Of a stretch of DNA of 64,000 nt, positions 8,079 through 17,518 are shown piece after piece. Numbering within the stretch: the stretch's first letter is position 1; each line of letters begins with the position of its first letter. The DNA comes from an uncultured Clostridia bacterium. Lineage in GTDB: Bacteria > Bacillota > Clostridia > Oscillospirales > Acutalibacteraceae. The stretch lies in assembly GCA_944385055.1 (NCBI GenBank), contig CALWVT010000005.1:1-64000 (forward strand), given 5' to 3'. The notes under the pieces are model-generated. The model made no database searches and was not told the DNA's origin. It saw nothing but the letters and a program-made list of their open reading frames with translations. Made by a program: the position numbers and the translations under genes.

Positions 8079-10871
8079 TTATTTTCTTTCTTTGCGGCGT
8101 TTCGGACGGTAGCACAGGTTTTGGAGATAACAGACGGAAAACCGGGCCATCGCATTCGGCTGCCGCGCAAAGAACGCGCGGGAGGTGCCGGCGGCAAATT
8201 CCCGCATCCGGGCGCACTCGTCAGCCGTCAGCGCATGCTGGCTAAACCGCGCCTTCTCGCCCAAGCGGACCGCTTCCGGCGGGAGTTCGGCCCCATGGGA
8301 TTCGAGCCGCTTGAGATAGGCAAACATAGCCACAACCGCCGCGTTCGTGTCCGGGCGGAATGCGGCCTCGCGGCGTCTCTGGACAAAAAGGTGGCGCCCG
8401 AAGACCACCGCGGCAAGCAGGCCGAAGAACGCGAGCAAAGAAAGCACGTTGCGCACCCCGTCTTCCGGAATTGCCTGCCCCGGCGCGGCCGGTGCTGCGG
8501 AAGCCGTGCCGGAAGATGCGCTCGCTGCCTGGGAAGCGGGTGCACTTTCGGTTTCCGCCTGGGAAGCGGCGCTGCTCGCCGGGGCTTCGGAGGAGGAAGC
8601 CGCCGCACTCGATGTGGAATCGTCGAGCGTGGACTGCGCGACGTTGTCGGGCGTCGTGACGGCGCTGTAGCCCGGCGTCGCCTCAAACGGCACCCAGCCG
8701 AGCCCCGGCGAATAGATCTCCACCCACGCGTGCGCGCGGGAATCCGCCACGTCGCAGAACGCGCCTTCCGTTAAAAGCGTCGCGGGCAGGTAATAGCCCT
8801 CCGCGTAGCGCGCGGGGATGCCGAGCGTGCGCAAGAGCAGCGTTTCCGCCGTCGCGAAATGGACGCAGTAGCCTTTGTGGTTCTCATTTAAAAAATAATC
8901 GATAAAATCGACGCCCTCCGGCGGCGCGCCGGGAGACAGCGTGTAGGTGCACGTTTCGGCCAGCGCGTCGGCGATGGCGCGCGCGATCGTGTCCATGGAG
9001 TCCGTCGCCGTATAGACATCCCCGCGTTCAAAGCCCTGCTCGGAAAGCCACGTCTCGAGCACCTGCCGCAGCGCATCGGGCACCTGGGTATAGGGCTCGT
9101 AAATCGCCGCGCGGTAGGCCGCCTCATAGTCCCAGTAAGCGGCCGTCTCGGCGTCGAAAGCCGAAAGATCGAGCGGCGCACCCTCCACGCCTTCCGCCGT
9201 AATCGGCGCAAGCGGCGCGGTATAAAGGCCCTCGTAATACGCGTTTAAGGACTCCACCGAAAAGGTGCTGACCGCGCGCTCGCGCTGCTGCTGGTTGGTC
9301 CATGCGCTCAAAAAACGCAGCGCCAGCCGCTCTTCGTCGGTGTGGTTCGTATTCATCCAGCCGTACCGCGTCATCTCATCAATCGCCCGCGCCATCAAAG
9401 AATAGTTGAAGATGCCGGCCCCATCCTCCAACAGTGACTGCCCCATCGCGTTAATGATCGAGTAAATCTGCTGCGTGTTTGCCGGGCCGCGGAACAGAAG
9501 CGAAAAGCTTTCGGATGGATAATAGACGGGCCACTCGGCGGTCAGGCCGCCGGATTCCATCCACGTCGTGCCCGCGGAATCGTCGCGGCACAGCGTAAAC
9601 GGCACGGCATAGGAAGTCTCCCCGAAAAAGCTCGTGAAGACCGCGCGCGCGTCGCCGTCGAACACGGCATTTTCAGGCAGCGCCGTCAGGCCGTAGGGCA
9701 CGTACAGGCAGCGCGGGTTCGCGCCGACGTTTTCGACCGAAAGCGTCTCGAGGCGGTTTTCCTGCTCGGGCGCAAAATCCATATTGTTTTGGTCGGACAG
9801 GTCCTCAAACCGCGCGGGGAAAAGCTGCGGATTCAATGCATCCTGCACCGCTTGGCCCTCGAGGAATGTCTCGAAAACGCTGCCGTCCGGCGGCGTCCAC
9901 GTGCTGGCCTCATAGGCGGCGCCGACGTAGCTTTTTAAATACAGCGGCTCCCCCGCCGGGCCCTGCACACGCAGCACCGTGCGGCCGGAAAACGAGACGC
10001 CGGACGCGTTCTGCATGTTTACAGGGCCGTCCGTATTCGCAAGACCCGTGCGCCGGCGGTTCGGCCCCGCCGCGTCGAGGAAGCCCTCCATCACGGCGCG
10101 CACGTGCTCGAGCGTTTCACCGCGCGTATAGGCAGCCGGCGGCAGCGAAAAGAGCAAAACGGCCGCACACAGCAGCACCGCCACAAAGGAGAAAACGCCG
10201 TACTTTGCCGGCGCCTGCAGGCCGGACAGCGCATGCCGGCCTGCGGCCGTATGCACGGCGGAAAGGGCCGCTAGCGCCGCCAGCACGACCGCGACCGCCC
10301 ACATCGGCGGCAAAATCGTAAAATAAAGGGCTGGTACCATCCACACAACGAGCAAAAGGCCCGCCAAAATGGTCCGCTTCTGCCACACGCACAAGGCGAG
10401 CAAAGTGCTCAAAACCGGCAGCACCGCCAAAAGGAACAGCGTTTCCAGCCACTGCGGGCTTTCGGCCGTCTCCGGCAGCGTCCAGGGGTAAAACTGCAGC
10501 GAGTTGCTGCTTTCCCGCGCCAAGCCCCCGAGGACTTCGTTTAAAAACTGTACGGCGCCCGCGGTAATCTGCGAAAAAAAGGTAAAAAGGAACCATCCCC
10601 ACACGCCGCAGAGCACAATCCCAAAAATCAGCCCCGCCCGTTTCCATTTCAGGCACAGCCGGACCGCGACGGCCGACACAATGCCCGCCCCATACAAAGG
10701 CAGCGGGAAAGCCGTAAGCTGGTACGTATCCAAAACGGCCCCGATAAAGCCGCCCAGAAGCGCGGCAAGCAGCACGCAGTCTAAGACAACGCCTGCGGCG
10801 CGCGCGTGCTTCGGCTGCTGCCGCACGGCCGGCGGCAGTGCCGAAAGGCCCTCGGTCTTCCGTATGCGCAT
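8079..10871 (-). CDS. Transglutaminase-like membrane protein with DUF3488-type N terminus
   Basis: 930 residues. The first third has about seven membrane helices, the arrangement of DUF3488/TgpA-like proteins. A long extracellular region follows, then a transglutaminase-like domain with the papain-type triad visible: Cys in HKGYCVHFA, His in SRAHAWVEIYS and an Asp/Glu region ending VPFEATPGY. After a Ser/Ala/Glu-rich linker comes one more helix and a basic cytoplasmic tail. The ATG at 10871 has GGGGGAGAG upstream. It is the last gene of a MoxR-DUF58-transglutaminase operon, a widespread set thought to act on cell envelope peptides or proteins; the actual substrate is unknown. Confidence 0.92.
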   Translation of the reverse strand: MRIRKTEGLSALPPAVRQQPKHARAAGVVLDCVLLAALLGGFIGAVLDTYQLTAFPLPLYGAGIVSAVAVRLCLKWKRAGLIFGIVLCGVWGWFLFTFFSQITAGAVQFLNEVLGGLARESSNSLQFYPWTLPETAESPQWLETLFLLAVLPVLSTLLALCVWQKRTILAGLLLVVWMVPALYFTILPPMWAVAVVLAALAALSAVHTAAGRHALSGLQAPAKYGVFSFVAVLLCAAVLLFSLPPAAYTRGETLEHVRAVMEGFLDAAGPNRRRTGLANTDGPVNMQNASGVSFSGRTVLRVQGPAGEPLYLKSYVGAAYEASTWTPPDGSVFETFLEGQAVQDALNPQLFPARFEDLSDQNNMDFAPEQENRLETLSVENVGANPRCLYVPYGLTALPENAVFDGDARAVFTSFFGETSYAVPFTLCRDDSAGTTWMESGGLTAEWPVYYPSESFSLLFRGPANTQQIYSIINAMGQSLLEDGAGIFNYSLMARAIDEMTRYGWMNTNHTDEERLALRFLSAWTNQQQRERAVSTFSVESLNAYYEGLYTAPLAPITAEGVEGAPLDLSAFDAETAAYWDYEAAYRAAIYEPYTQVPDALRQVLETWLSEQGFERGDVYTATDSMDTIARAIADALAETCTYTLSPGAPPEGVDFIDYFLNENHKGYCVHFATAETLLLRTLGIPARYAEGYYLPATLLTEGAFCDVADSRAHAWVEIYSPGLGWVPFEATPGYSAVTTPDNVAQSTLDDSTSSAAASSSEAPASSAASQAETESAPASQAASASSGTASAAPAAPGQAIPEDGVRNVLSLLAFFGLLAAVVFGRHLFVQRRREAAFRPDTNAAVVAMFAYLKRLESHGAELPPEAVRLGEKARFSQHALTADECARMREFAAGTSRAFFARQPNAMARFSVCYLQNLCYRPKRRKERK

Positions 10872-10893
10872 GGGTTCTCTCCCCCTTTCTTCC

Positions 10894-12000
10894 TCACGCT
10901 TCCGCCAAGGCGGCCGCCACCGCTTCGGCGGCACTCCCTGCCGGCACCCGAATGCCGGCGCCGGCAGGGAACGGCCCCTCCCCGCACAAGAACACCGTGC
11001 TGCCCTCCGGCAGCAGCGCCGCACCCGCGGCGTTGGTGGAAACGTAAAGCACCGGCGCCTGCGCGGCCACGGCGGCGGCCGCCAGCGGCTTTTCCTGCGG
11101 CGGTGTGCGCAGAAGCCGGCCGGCCGCCTGGGCCCAGGTATCTTCATTTTCGATTTCCGCCTGCCACAGCGTGCGGTCATGCCAGAACAGGCGGTGGCGC
11201 ACGCCGGCAGAGACCAGCGACATGCTCAAAAGCAAGGCGGCCTGCGCGGCCGTGTCGAGGTCCTCGGGCGGCGCCTCGCACAAGTCCACAACGACGGCCG
11301 GCCCCTCCGGCAGCGGGAGGCTCCCCTCCCGCACGAGGAGCTCGCCGCGCTTTTCACTTAATTTCCAATGAATGCTGCGCGGCGGGTCGCCGGGGCGGTA
11401 TTCCCGCACGCCAAACGGCTCCGTGCGGTCCGTCCCCGGGCGGTAGCGGTCGTATTCCCCGCTTTCCGATTCTTCCCGCCGCAGCGGCGGCAGGATGTCT
11501 ACCGCCTGCAGCGGCGGCAGCGAAAACGTGTCGGCGCTTTTCTCCCCCGCAATCCGGCACGAAAGGGAAAAAAGCCCCGTCACATCGCACACGCGCACGC
11601 GCTCGAGCCGGCACAGAAGGCGCCCGCAGTACGGCGCCTCAACCCGCAGGGCAATCTGCCAGCTGCCGCGCGCGGCGGGAAACACGGCCTTCTTGCGCAC
11701 GTGCTCCCCAGTCAGCACGTCCTCGCACGTCCAGCGGACCCAGATCGGCCCGGCCGGCAGATGGGAGCGGTTTTCAAAATCCAGCAGCCATTCGGCCGTT
11801 TCCCCCGCCGGCACGGTCGCATCCTTCGCGCGCAGCCGCACCTGCACCTTCCCGCGCAGCGGCAGAAAGAGCAGGCCGGAACATACGGGCAGCGCCACCC
11901 ACAGCACGCACACGAAAAAGGACAAATACTCCGTATAATAAATCAGAAAGAGCAGCACGCCCACAAGCCCTGCGCCCCACAACAAACGCCGCGCGGTCAT
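10894..12000 (-). CDS. DUF58 domain-containing membrane protein
   Basis: 368 residues. Two N-terminal membrane helices (about 8-55) are followed by a beta-sandwich region with VPAGETAEWLLDFENRS, then the DUF58 core: a FGVREYRPGDPPRSIHWKLS segment and a degenerate von Willebrand A-like fold (AVVVDLCEAP). The start overlaps the stop of the MoxR gene by 4 bp (ATGA at 12000-11997), implying translational coupling. DUF58 proteins pair with MoxR ATPases; the ATPase is thought to remodel or activate the VWA-like partner. Confidence 0.93.
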   Translation of the reverse strand: MTARRLLWGAGLVGVLLFLIYYTEYLSFFVCVLWVALPVCSGLLFLPLRGKVQVRLRAKDATVPAGETAEWLLDFENRSHLPAGPIWVRWTCEDVLTGEHVRKKAVFPAARGSWQIALRVEAPYCGRLLCRLERVRVCDVTGLFSLSCRIAGEKSADTFSLPPLQAVDILPPLRREESESGEYDRYRPGTDRTEPFGVREYRPGDPPRSIHWKLSEKRGELLVREGSLPLPEGPAVVVDLCEAPPEDLDTAAQAALLLSMSLVSAGVRHRLFWHDRTLWQAEIENEDTWAQAAGRLLRTPPQEKPLAAAAVAAQAPVLYVSTNAAGAALLPEGSTVFLCGEGPFPAGAGIRVPAGSAAEAVAAALAEA

Positions 12001-12938
12001 TTGCGCTTCCGCTCCAGTGCGGGGGCCTGCGTTTCCTTCACGATCTCCTGCAAAAGATCCGACGCGCTGCGGCCGCTGAGTTTGGCCTGCGGCGAAAGCA
12101 GCACGCGGTGGCCGGCCACATCCAAAAACACGGTGCGCACGTCGGCGGGGACCAGGTAGTCCCGCCCGGAAAGCCACGCGCACGCGCGCGCGAGTTTCGC
12201 CATCGCCAACGACCCGCGCGGGCTGACGCCGAGCTTGAAAAGCTTGTGCTGCCGCGTCGCTTCACTTAAACGGACAATATAGGACAGCACATCGCGGTCC
12301 GCGTAAACGGCCTCCACCTCTTCGCGCATCTGTAAAAGCATCCCGGCATCCACGACCGGTTTTACGCGGTCTAAGGGATTGCCCGCGCGGCGGCGGTCCA
12401 AAATCTCCACCTCGTCCGCTTGTGCCGGATATCCCATCGAAAGGCGCACCATGAAGCGGTCGAGCTGGCTTTCGGGCAGCAGCTGCGTGCCCGCACTGCC
12501 GACCGGGTTCTGCGTCGCGATCACCGTAAACGGCTGCGGCACCGCATGGCGCACGCCGTCAACCGTTACGGCGCCCTCCTCCATGACCTCCAGCAGCGCG
12601 CTCTGCGTTTTGCTCGAAGTGCGGTTGATTTCATCGGCCAAAAAAAGGTTGCACAGCACCGCGCCGGGCTGGTACATAAGCCGGCCGTCCTTCCCGTAGA
12701 CCGAATACCCCGTCACATCCGAGGGCAGCACATCCGGTGTAAACTGCATGCGGCTGCACTTTAACTGCATCGCGCGTGAAAATGCGAGTGCGAGCGTCGT
12801 CTTTCCCACGCCGGGGATATCTTCCAGCAGAATGTGTCCGCCCGCTAAAATCGCCATGAGCACCTTTACAAGGATTTCGTCCTTGCCCACGACGGCCTTG
12901 CGGACCTGTTCCAAAACCTGTTCTGCGTATCTCTGCAC
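11997..12938 (-). CDS. MoxR family AAA+ ATPase
   Basis: 313 residues. Walker A is GVGKTTLA in GGHILLEDIPGVGKTTLALA, Walker B is LFLADEINR, sensor 1 is in TVIATQNPVGSAG, and an arginine-finger region is at LPESQLDRF; this matches the MoxR/RavA-type AAA_3 domain and a winged C-terminal lid (SPRGSLAMAKLARACA). Cytosolic chaperone-like ATPase acting with the downstream DUF58 and transglutaminase proteins. The start is a GTG at 12938 with AGGAGGG 9 nt upstream. Confidence 0.96.
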   Translation of the reverse strand: MQRYAEQVLEQVRKAVVGKDEILVKVLMAILAGGHILLEDIPGVGKTTLALAFSRAMQLKCSRMQFTPDVLPSDVTGYSVYGKDGRLMYQPGAVLCNLFLADEINRTSSKTQSALLEVMEEGAVTVDGVRHAVPQPFTVIATQNPVGSAGTQLLPESQLDRFMVRLSMGYPAQADEVEILDRRRAGNPLDRVKPVVDAGMLLQMREEVEAVYADRDVLSYIVRLSEATRQHKLFKLGVSPRGSLAMAKLARACAWLSGRDYLVPADVRTVFLDVAGHRVLLSPQAKLSGRSASDLLQEIVKETQAPALERKRK

Positions 12939-13141
12939 GTTGTGTTCCCTCCTGTTTTCCTGGAACTACTGTCCAAGGAAACTGTCTTATGATTTATACT
13001 TTTGTCTTCCACGGGTTTTCTTTATCGTATCATATCTCAAGGGAATCCGCAAGACGGAAGAAATAGCGGAAGTTGTCCCGAAAATTGCCTAATTTTTTGT
13101 AATTATTCTGCAAAATTTTTTCTTTTGTTCACAGAATCTTA

Positions 13142-13170
13142 TTGTATTTCTGCCCGAGGCCCGGTATAAT
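13142..13170 (+). promoter_or_regulatory. Promoter of the iron alcohol dehydrogenase
   Basis: TTGTAT (13142-13147), 17 bp, TATAAT (13165-13170), 46 bp before the ATG at 13217. It matches the strong promoter form used elsewhere in this window. Confidence 0.8.
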
Positions 13171-13216
13171 AAAAGCAATACGTTTCGTTTTATCTTTGGA
13201 AATGGAGGAATCAACC

Positions 13217-14401
13217 ATGCGCTTTACACTCCCGCGCGACATTTACTATGGAAAGGACAGCTTAGCAGAGCTGAAGTCCCTGCACGGCAAACGCGCGATC
13301 GTTGTGGTCGGCGGCGGCAGTATGAAACGGTTCGGGTTTCTGGACAAGGTGCTCGGATATCTGAAAGAGGCCGGCATGGAAACGCAGCTGTTTGAGGGCG
13401 TGGAGCCGGACCCGTCCGTCGAGACCGTCATGAAGGGCGCCGAAGCGATGCGCGCCTTCGAGCCGGACTGGATCGTCTCCATCGGCGGCGGTTCCCCGAT
13501 CGACGCCGCCAAGGCGATGTGGGCGTTTTACGAGTATCCGGAGACAAAGTTCGAGGACCTGATCACGCCGTTTAAGTTCCCGACGCTGCGCACGAAGGCA
13601 AAGTTTGTGGCGATCCCCTCGACCTCCGGCACGGCGACGGAAGTCACGGCGTTCTCGGTCATCACGGACTACCAGAAGGGCATCAAATACCCGCTGGCCG
13701 ACTTCAACATCACGCCGGACATCGCGATCGTCGACCCGACGCTTGCGGAAACGATGCCGCCCAAATTGACCGCGAACACGGGCATGGACGCTTTGACGCA
13801 TGCGATTGAGGCGTACGTCTCAACGATGCATTCGCCGTTTACGGACCCGCTGGCGCTGCAGGCGATCCAGATGGTGTTTGAATACCTGCCCGCCTCGTAC
13901 AAAGGGGACAAGGCGGCGCGTGAGCAGATGCACTATGCGCAGTGCCTGGCCGGCATGGCGTTCTCGAACGCGCTGCTGGGCATTGTCCACTCGATGGCGC
14001 ACAAGACGGGCGCGGCATACCAGAACGGCCACATCGTCCACGGTGCCGCCAACGCGATGTATCTGCCGAAGGTCATCCGCTACAATGCGAAGAATCCCGA
14101 AGCGAGCGAGCGCTATGCGACGATTGCGCGCACGGTCGGCCTGACGGGCGACGCGAACGGCCTTGTCGATGCGCTGTGCCGCAAGATCGACAGCTACAAC
14201 GACATTTTCGGCATCCCGCACGCGATGAAGGACTACGAAAACGGCATGGTGCCGGAGGACGAATTCAAGGCGAAGCTGCACGATGTGGCGGCACTCGCGA
14301 TCTCCGACGCCTGCACGGGCTCGAACCCGCGTCAGCCCTCGCAGGAAGACATGGAAAAGCTCTTGACGGCGTGCTATTACGATTTGGACGTCGATTTCTA
14401 A
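13217..14401 (+). CDS. Iron-containing alcohol dehydrogenase
   Basis: 394 residues of the group III Fe-dependent alcohol dehydrogenase family, which interconvert aldehydes and alcohols with NAD(P)H. The NAD(P)-binding loop is SIGGGSPIDAAKAM. Metal ligands are visible as the Asp of IAIVDP or GMDALTHAIEAY and the histidines of GIVHSMAHKTGA and GHIVHGAANA. It resembles the C-terminal dehydrogenase half of AdhE. The frame extends upstream, but the ATG at 13217 has GGAGGAA 6 nt before it. It has its own promoter and terminator, so it is monocistronic; a fermentation role such as ethanol or butanol formation is inferred. Confidence 0.95.
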   Translation: MRFTLPRDIYYGKDSLAELKSLHGKRAIVVVGGGSMKRFGFLDKVLGYLKEAGMETQLFEGVEPDPSVETVMKGAEAMRAFEPDWIVSIGGGSPIDAAKAMWAFYEYPETKFEDLITPFKFPTLRTKAKFVAIPSTSGTATEVTAFSVITDYQKGIKYPLADFNITPDIAIVDPTLAETMPPKLTANTGMDALTHAIEAYVSTMHSPFTDPLALQAIQMVFEYLPASYKGDKAAREQMHYAQCLAGMAFSNALLGIVHSMAHKTGAAYQNGHIVHGAANAMYLPKVIRYNAKNPEASERYATIARTVGLTGDANGLVDALCRKIDSYNDIFGIPHAMKDYENGMVPEDEFKAKLHDVAALAISDACTGSNPRQPSQEDMEKLLTACYYDLDVDF

Positions 14402-14418
14402 TCCCTCCTCTCCCACCG

Positions 14419-14459
14419 AAAAAAGCGCAGAAAGGCAAAGCGTCCTTTCTGCGCTTTTT
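14419..14459 (+). terminator. Rho-independent terminator after the alcohol dehydrogenase
   Basis: Arms AAAAGCGCAGAAAGG and CCTTTCTGCGCTTTTT form a long perfect stem around a 9-nt loop and end in a T tract. Confidence 0.92.
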
Positions 14460-14479
14460 CCTGCGGCGCCCGGCGCGTT

Positions 14480-14508
14480 TTGACACGGTTTTCGCCGGAT
14501 GGTATACT
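14480..14508 (+). promoter_or_regulatory. Promoter of the uracil-DNA glycosylase gene
   Basis: Perfect TTGACA (14480-14485), 17 bp, TATACT (14503-14508), 25 bp before the ATG at 14534. Confidence 0.85.
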
Positions 14509-14533
14509 GAAAAGCGGAAAGGGGCTGAACAAC

Positions 14534-15103
14534 ATGTATGACAACTGGGAGGCGCTGGAATCCGCCTGCCGCGCGTGCCAGGGCTGCGACCTCGCGCAGT
14601 CGCGCACAAACCTCGTGTTCGGCGTGGGCAACCCGAACGCGAAAATCCTGTTTATCGGCGAAGGGCCGGGCGAGCAGGAAGATTTAAAGGGCGAGCCGTT
14701 CGTCGGCCGCAGCGGCCAGCTTTTGGACAAATACCTTGCGGCCATCGACCTCGACCGCCACAAGAACATCTACATCGCGAATATTGTCAAATGCCGCCCG
14801 CCGCACAACCGCGACCCGCTGCCGGAAGAGCAGGAACACTGCATCGGCTGGCTGCGCAACCAGACGGCGCTTTTGCGGCCGAAAATTCTCGTGTGTTTGG
14901 GGCGCATCGCCGCCCAGCGCATCATCGACCCGAAGCTGCGCATCACGCGCGAGCACGGGCAGTGGAGCGAATACCACGGCGTTTGGCGCATGGCGACGCT
15001 GCACCCGGCCGCCCTGCTGCGCGACCCGCGCAAGAAAGAGGGCGCCTTCGCGGACTTTCTCTCGCTGCGCGATAAAATCCAGGAATTGGGCATTGAAATT
15101 TGA
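14534..15103 (+). CDS. Family 4 uracil-DNA glycosylase
   Basis: 189 residues. It removes uracil from DNA in base excision repair. The iron-sulfur cluster cysteines typical of family 4 are seen in ACRACQGCDLA and later Cys residues near IVKCRPP and LVCLG. Motif 1 is GEGPGEQED with GEPFVGRSGQLLD, and the C-terminal HP-AA motif is ATLHPAALLRDP. Length and motif order fit the family. The ATG at 14534 follows AAAGGGG. It sits alone between its own promoter and terminator. Confidence 0.95.
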   Translation: MYDNWEALESACRACQGCDLAQSRTNLVFGVGNPNAKILFIGEGPGEQEDLKGEPFVGRSGQLLDKYLAAIDLDRHKNIYIANIVKCRPPHNRDPLPEEQEHCIGWLRNQTALLRPKILVCLGRIAAQRIIDPKLRITREHGQWSEYHGVWRMATLHPAALLRDPRKKEGAFADFLSLRDKIQELGIEI

Positions 15104-15108
15104 ATAAG

Positions 15109-15146
15109 AAAAGCCCCCGGGGAATCCCTCGGGGACTTTTTCTTTT
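15109..15146 (+). terminator. Terminator after the uracil-DNA glycosylase gene
   Basis: Stem of CCCCCG and CGGGG around GGGAATCCCT followed by CTTTTTCTTTT. Confidence 0.8.
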
Positions 15147-15183
15147 ACGTTTCTTTTATTGGAATGAAACCCGGCAGCCTCGA

Positions 15184-16416
15184 TCAGCAGGTTTCGAGAA
15201 TCTCCAAAAACTGCTTTGCCAAAATGTCATAATCGTGATGCTGCAAAATATACTGCCGGCCGCGCTCGCCCATCGCGGCGCGCGCTTCGGCGGGCATTGC
15301 AGCCAGCTGCCGCACGGCGTCGGCGATATAGGCGCTGTCCTCCGGCGGGATGGAAATGCCGCACTGCGCCTCTTGGACCATGTCGTTGCCGGCCTCGATG
15401 GCGAAAATCACGGGCTTTGCGGCCATCATGTAGTCCATGAGCTTATTCGGCGACACGCCGAAGCGAAACAGCGGCTGGCGCTGCAGGCCGATATAGAGCG
15501 CGTCCATCTGGTGCAGAAGCCCGGGCATATCATCGCGGCCGACGGGGTCTAAAAGTTCGACGTTTTCCGGCGCGATCTGCGCGGCCTTCTTCTTTAAGCG
15601 CTCGCGCTCGGGACCCGGGCCGATCAAAAGGAGCTTGACCTTCTCGCCGGACAAAAACGATCCCGCCTCGACAAAACTGTCCAGCGCATTGGCTACGCCG
15701 TGCGCGCCCGTGTACGCGACGAGAAACCACCCGTCGTCGTGGAGCTTTTTGAGCTTTTCCTCATACACCGGGTGTTCCGGCAGCGGTTTTTCCCAATCCT
15801 GCGCCACAATGCCGTTCGGCACGCAGTGGAATTTTTCCGGCGCCATGCCGTGCTCGACGAAATGCTCCTGCGCGCACGGCAAAAGGCTCACGATTGCGTC
15901 ACACGACTTGCAGCACTCGTTTTCCGCACGCTGCATGACCATAATAAACGGATGGTGCGGGCTCATGTGGCCGAGCTCCATCGGGCTCAACGGCCACAGA
16001 TCGTGCACTTCATAGACGAGCTTTGCGCCGTAATGCTTCGCAATTTTTTTGGCCGGATAGATGTCCAGCGGGTACGTGCTCGACGCGATGACGGCGTCGG
16101 GCTTGCCCGCCGCACAGATCAATTTCCAGTAGCGCTCCACGCCGTTTAAAAACGACAGGATGTTGCGCACGCGCCCCATGCCGTTGCCGCTGTACGCCGG
16201 GCCGGCGATCCAGAACCAGCGGATGCCGTCCTCGATTTCCGTGTGATAGGGCTGGCCTTTGAGGTCCGGGTTTTTCGTGCGCAGATGGCTGTACGAGCTC
16301 GCGACGATCGTCACGTGGTGCCCCGCTTTGACCCACCGCTGCGCCAAATAGTACGGGCGGAATTCCATGCCGAGTTTCGGGGAACCGGCGTAGTGCTCGA
16401 GATAAATAATATTCAA
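15184..16416 (-). CDS. Glycosyltransferase family 4 (WbuB-like)
   Basis: 410 residues with the two-Rossmann GT-B fold. The N-terminal domain opens NIIYLEHYAGSPKLGMEFRP and shows the acceptor-side AQRWVKAGHHVTIVAS helix; the C-terminal nucleotide-sugar domain has GPGPERERLK and the E-x7-E-like segment FRFGVSPNKLMDYM. It probably transfers a sugar to a lipid-linked or surface glycan acceptor in the cytosol. The start is a TTG at 16416, picked because GGAGG lies 9-10 nt upstream; ATT just before it is the only alternative. It is the last gene of the leftward diacetamido-uronic acid operon, so it may use that sugar, which is inference. Confidence 0.88.
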   Translation of the reverse strand: MNIIYLEHYAGSPKLGMEFRPYYLAQRWVKAGHHVTIVASSYSHLRTKNPDLKGQPYHTEIEDGIRWFWIAGPAYSGNGMGRVRNILSFLNGVERYWKLICAAGKPDAVIASSTYPLDIYPAKKIAKHYGAKLVYEVHDLWPLSPMELGHMSPHHPFIMVMQRAENECCKSCDAIVSLLPCAQEHFVEHGMAPEKFHCVPNGIVAQDWEKPLPEHPVYEEKLKKLHDDGWFLVAYTGAHGVANALDSFVEAGSFLSGEKVKLLLIGPGPERERLKKKAAQIAPENVELLDPVGRDDMPGLLHQMDALYIGLQRQPLFRFGVSPNKLMDYMMAAKPVIFAIEAGNDMVQEAQCGISIPPEDSAYIADAVRQLAAMPAEARAAMGERGRQYILQHHDYDILAKQFLEILETC

Positions 16417-16441
16417 AATGGACGGCCTCCTTTTTGCGTCA

Positions 16442-17518
16442 TCAGGCGGAAACGGTCTCGGCGATGCGTTCGCTCGCGTGGCCGTCCCCGAACGGCTGCG
16501 CCTCGCGCGCGGACGGGTCCGGCTGCGTGTGCAGCGCCTTTTCGAGGATGTCGGCCGTTTCGAGCTTTGCGAGCACATTCCAGCCGCCTTCGAGCGTTTC
16601 GAGCCATTCGGTCTCGCTGCGCAGCGTTACACACGGCACTTCCATAAACCAGGCTTCTTTTTGCAGCCCGCCGCTGTCCGTGAGGACCTGCTTGGCGCCG
16701 CTCGTCAAAAGGAGCATCTCGAGGTAGCCGACCGGGTCGATCAGCTGGATATTCCGATACCCGCGGCGGGCGAGCGCCTCCTCGGCAAGTTTGCGCGTGC
16801 GCGGATGGATAGGTACGACAACGCGGTCGGGCAATTGCTCGAACGCGTCAAAGATGCGCTCAATCGCCGCTTCGCCGCCGTCGGTCGTCTCCGCGCGGTG
16901 CAAAGTCGCCAGGCGGTACCCTTTCGGGATGATGCCGAGCGTCTCGTAAATTTTCCGCTTTTCCGGGTTTTCGAGCGCGACCGCGCGAAAATGCAGCACG
17001 CTGTCGAGCATCACGTCGCCCGGGACCGAAACCCCGTTTGTGATGCCCTCTTTTTTGAGGTTCTCGCGCGCGGTCTGCGTCGGGCAGAAAAGCCAGGAGC
17101 TGATATGGTCGCTTAAAATGCGGTTCTGCTCTTCGGGCATGCGCATGTTATACGAGCGCAGGCCGGCCTCGACGTGCGCGACCGGGATGTGCAGCTTCGA
17201 CGCGGCCAGGGCCCCAGCGAGCGTGGAGTTCGTGTCGCCGTAGACCAAAACAACGTCCGGCTTCTCGTTTAAGAGGATCTCCTCGATGCCGATGAGCATC
17301 TCGCCGGTCTGGCGGCCGTGCGTGCCGCTGCCGACGCCCAGGTTATACGCCGGGTGCGGGATCTTCAATTCCTCAAAAAAGACCTCCGACATATTCGCGT
17401 CGTAGTGCTGGCCCGTATGGACGAGGATTTCCTCGCTTTTGCCCTTTAAGGCCTCGGAGACGACGCTTGCCTTGATAAACTGCGGGCGCGCGCCCACAAC
17501 CGTTACGATCTTTTTCAT
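16442..17518 (-). CDS. UDP-sugar 2-epimerase, non-hydrolysing (WecB/WbpI-like)
   Basis: 358 residues. The N terminus KKIVTVVGARPQFIKA and the GDTNSTLAGALAA and HVEAGLRS motifs define the WecB/WbpI epimerase family. Simple members make UDP-ManNAc from UDP-GlcNAc; because this gene sits with WbpA-, WbpB-, WbpD- and WbpE-like genes, it is more likely the WbpI step that turns UDP-GlcNAc3NAcA into UDP-ManNAc3NAcA. Its start overlaps the stop of the upstream oxidoreductase by 4 bp (ATGA), showing tight coupling. Confidence 0.93.
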   Translation of the reverse strand: MKKIVTVVGARPQFIKASVVSEALKGKSEEILVHTGQHYDANMSEVFFEELKIPHPAYNLGVGSGTHGRQTGEMLIGIEEILLNEKPDVVLVYGDTNSTLAGALAASKLHIPVAHVEAGLRSYNMRMPEEQNRILSDHISSWLFCPTQTARENLKKEGITNGVSVPGDVMLDSVLHFRAVALENPEKRKIYETLGIIPKGYRLATLHRAETTDGGEAAIERIFDAFEQLPDRVVVPIHPRTRKLAEEALARRGYRNIQLIDPVGYLEMLLLTSGAKQVLTDSGGLQKEAWFMEVPCVTLRSETEWLETLEGGWNVLAKLETADILEKALHTQPDPSAREAQPFGDGHASERIAETVSA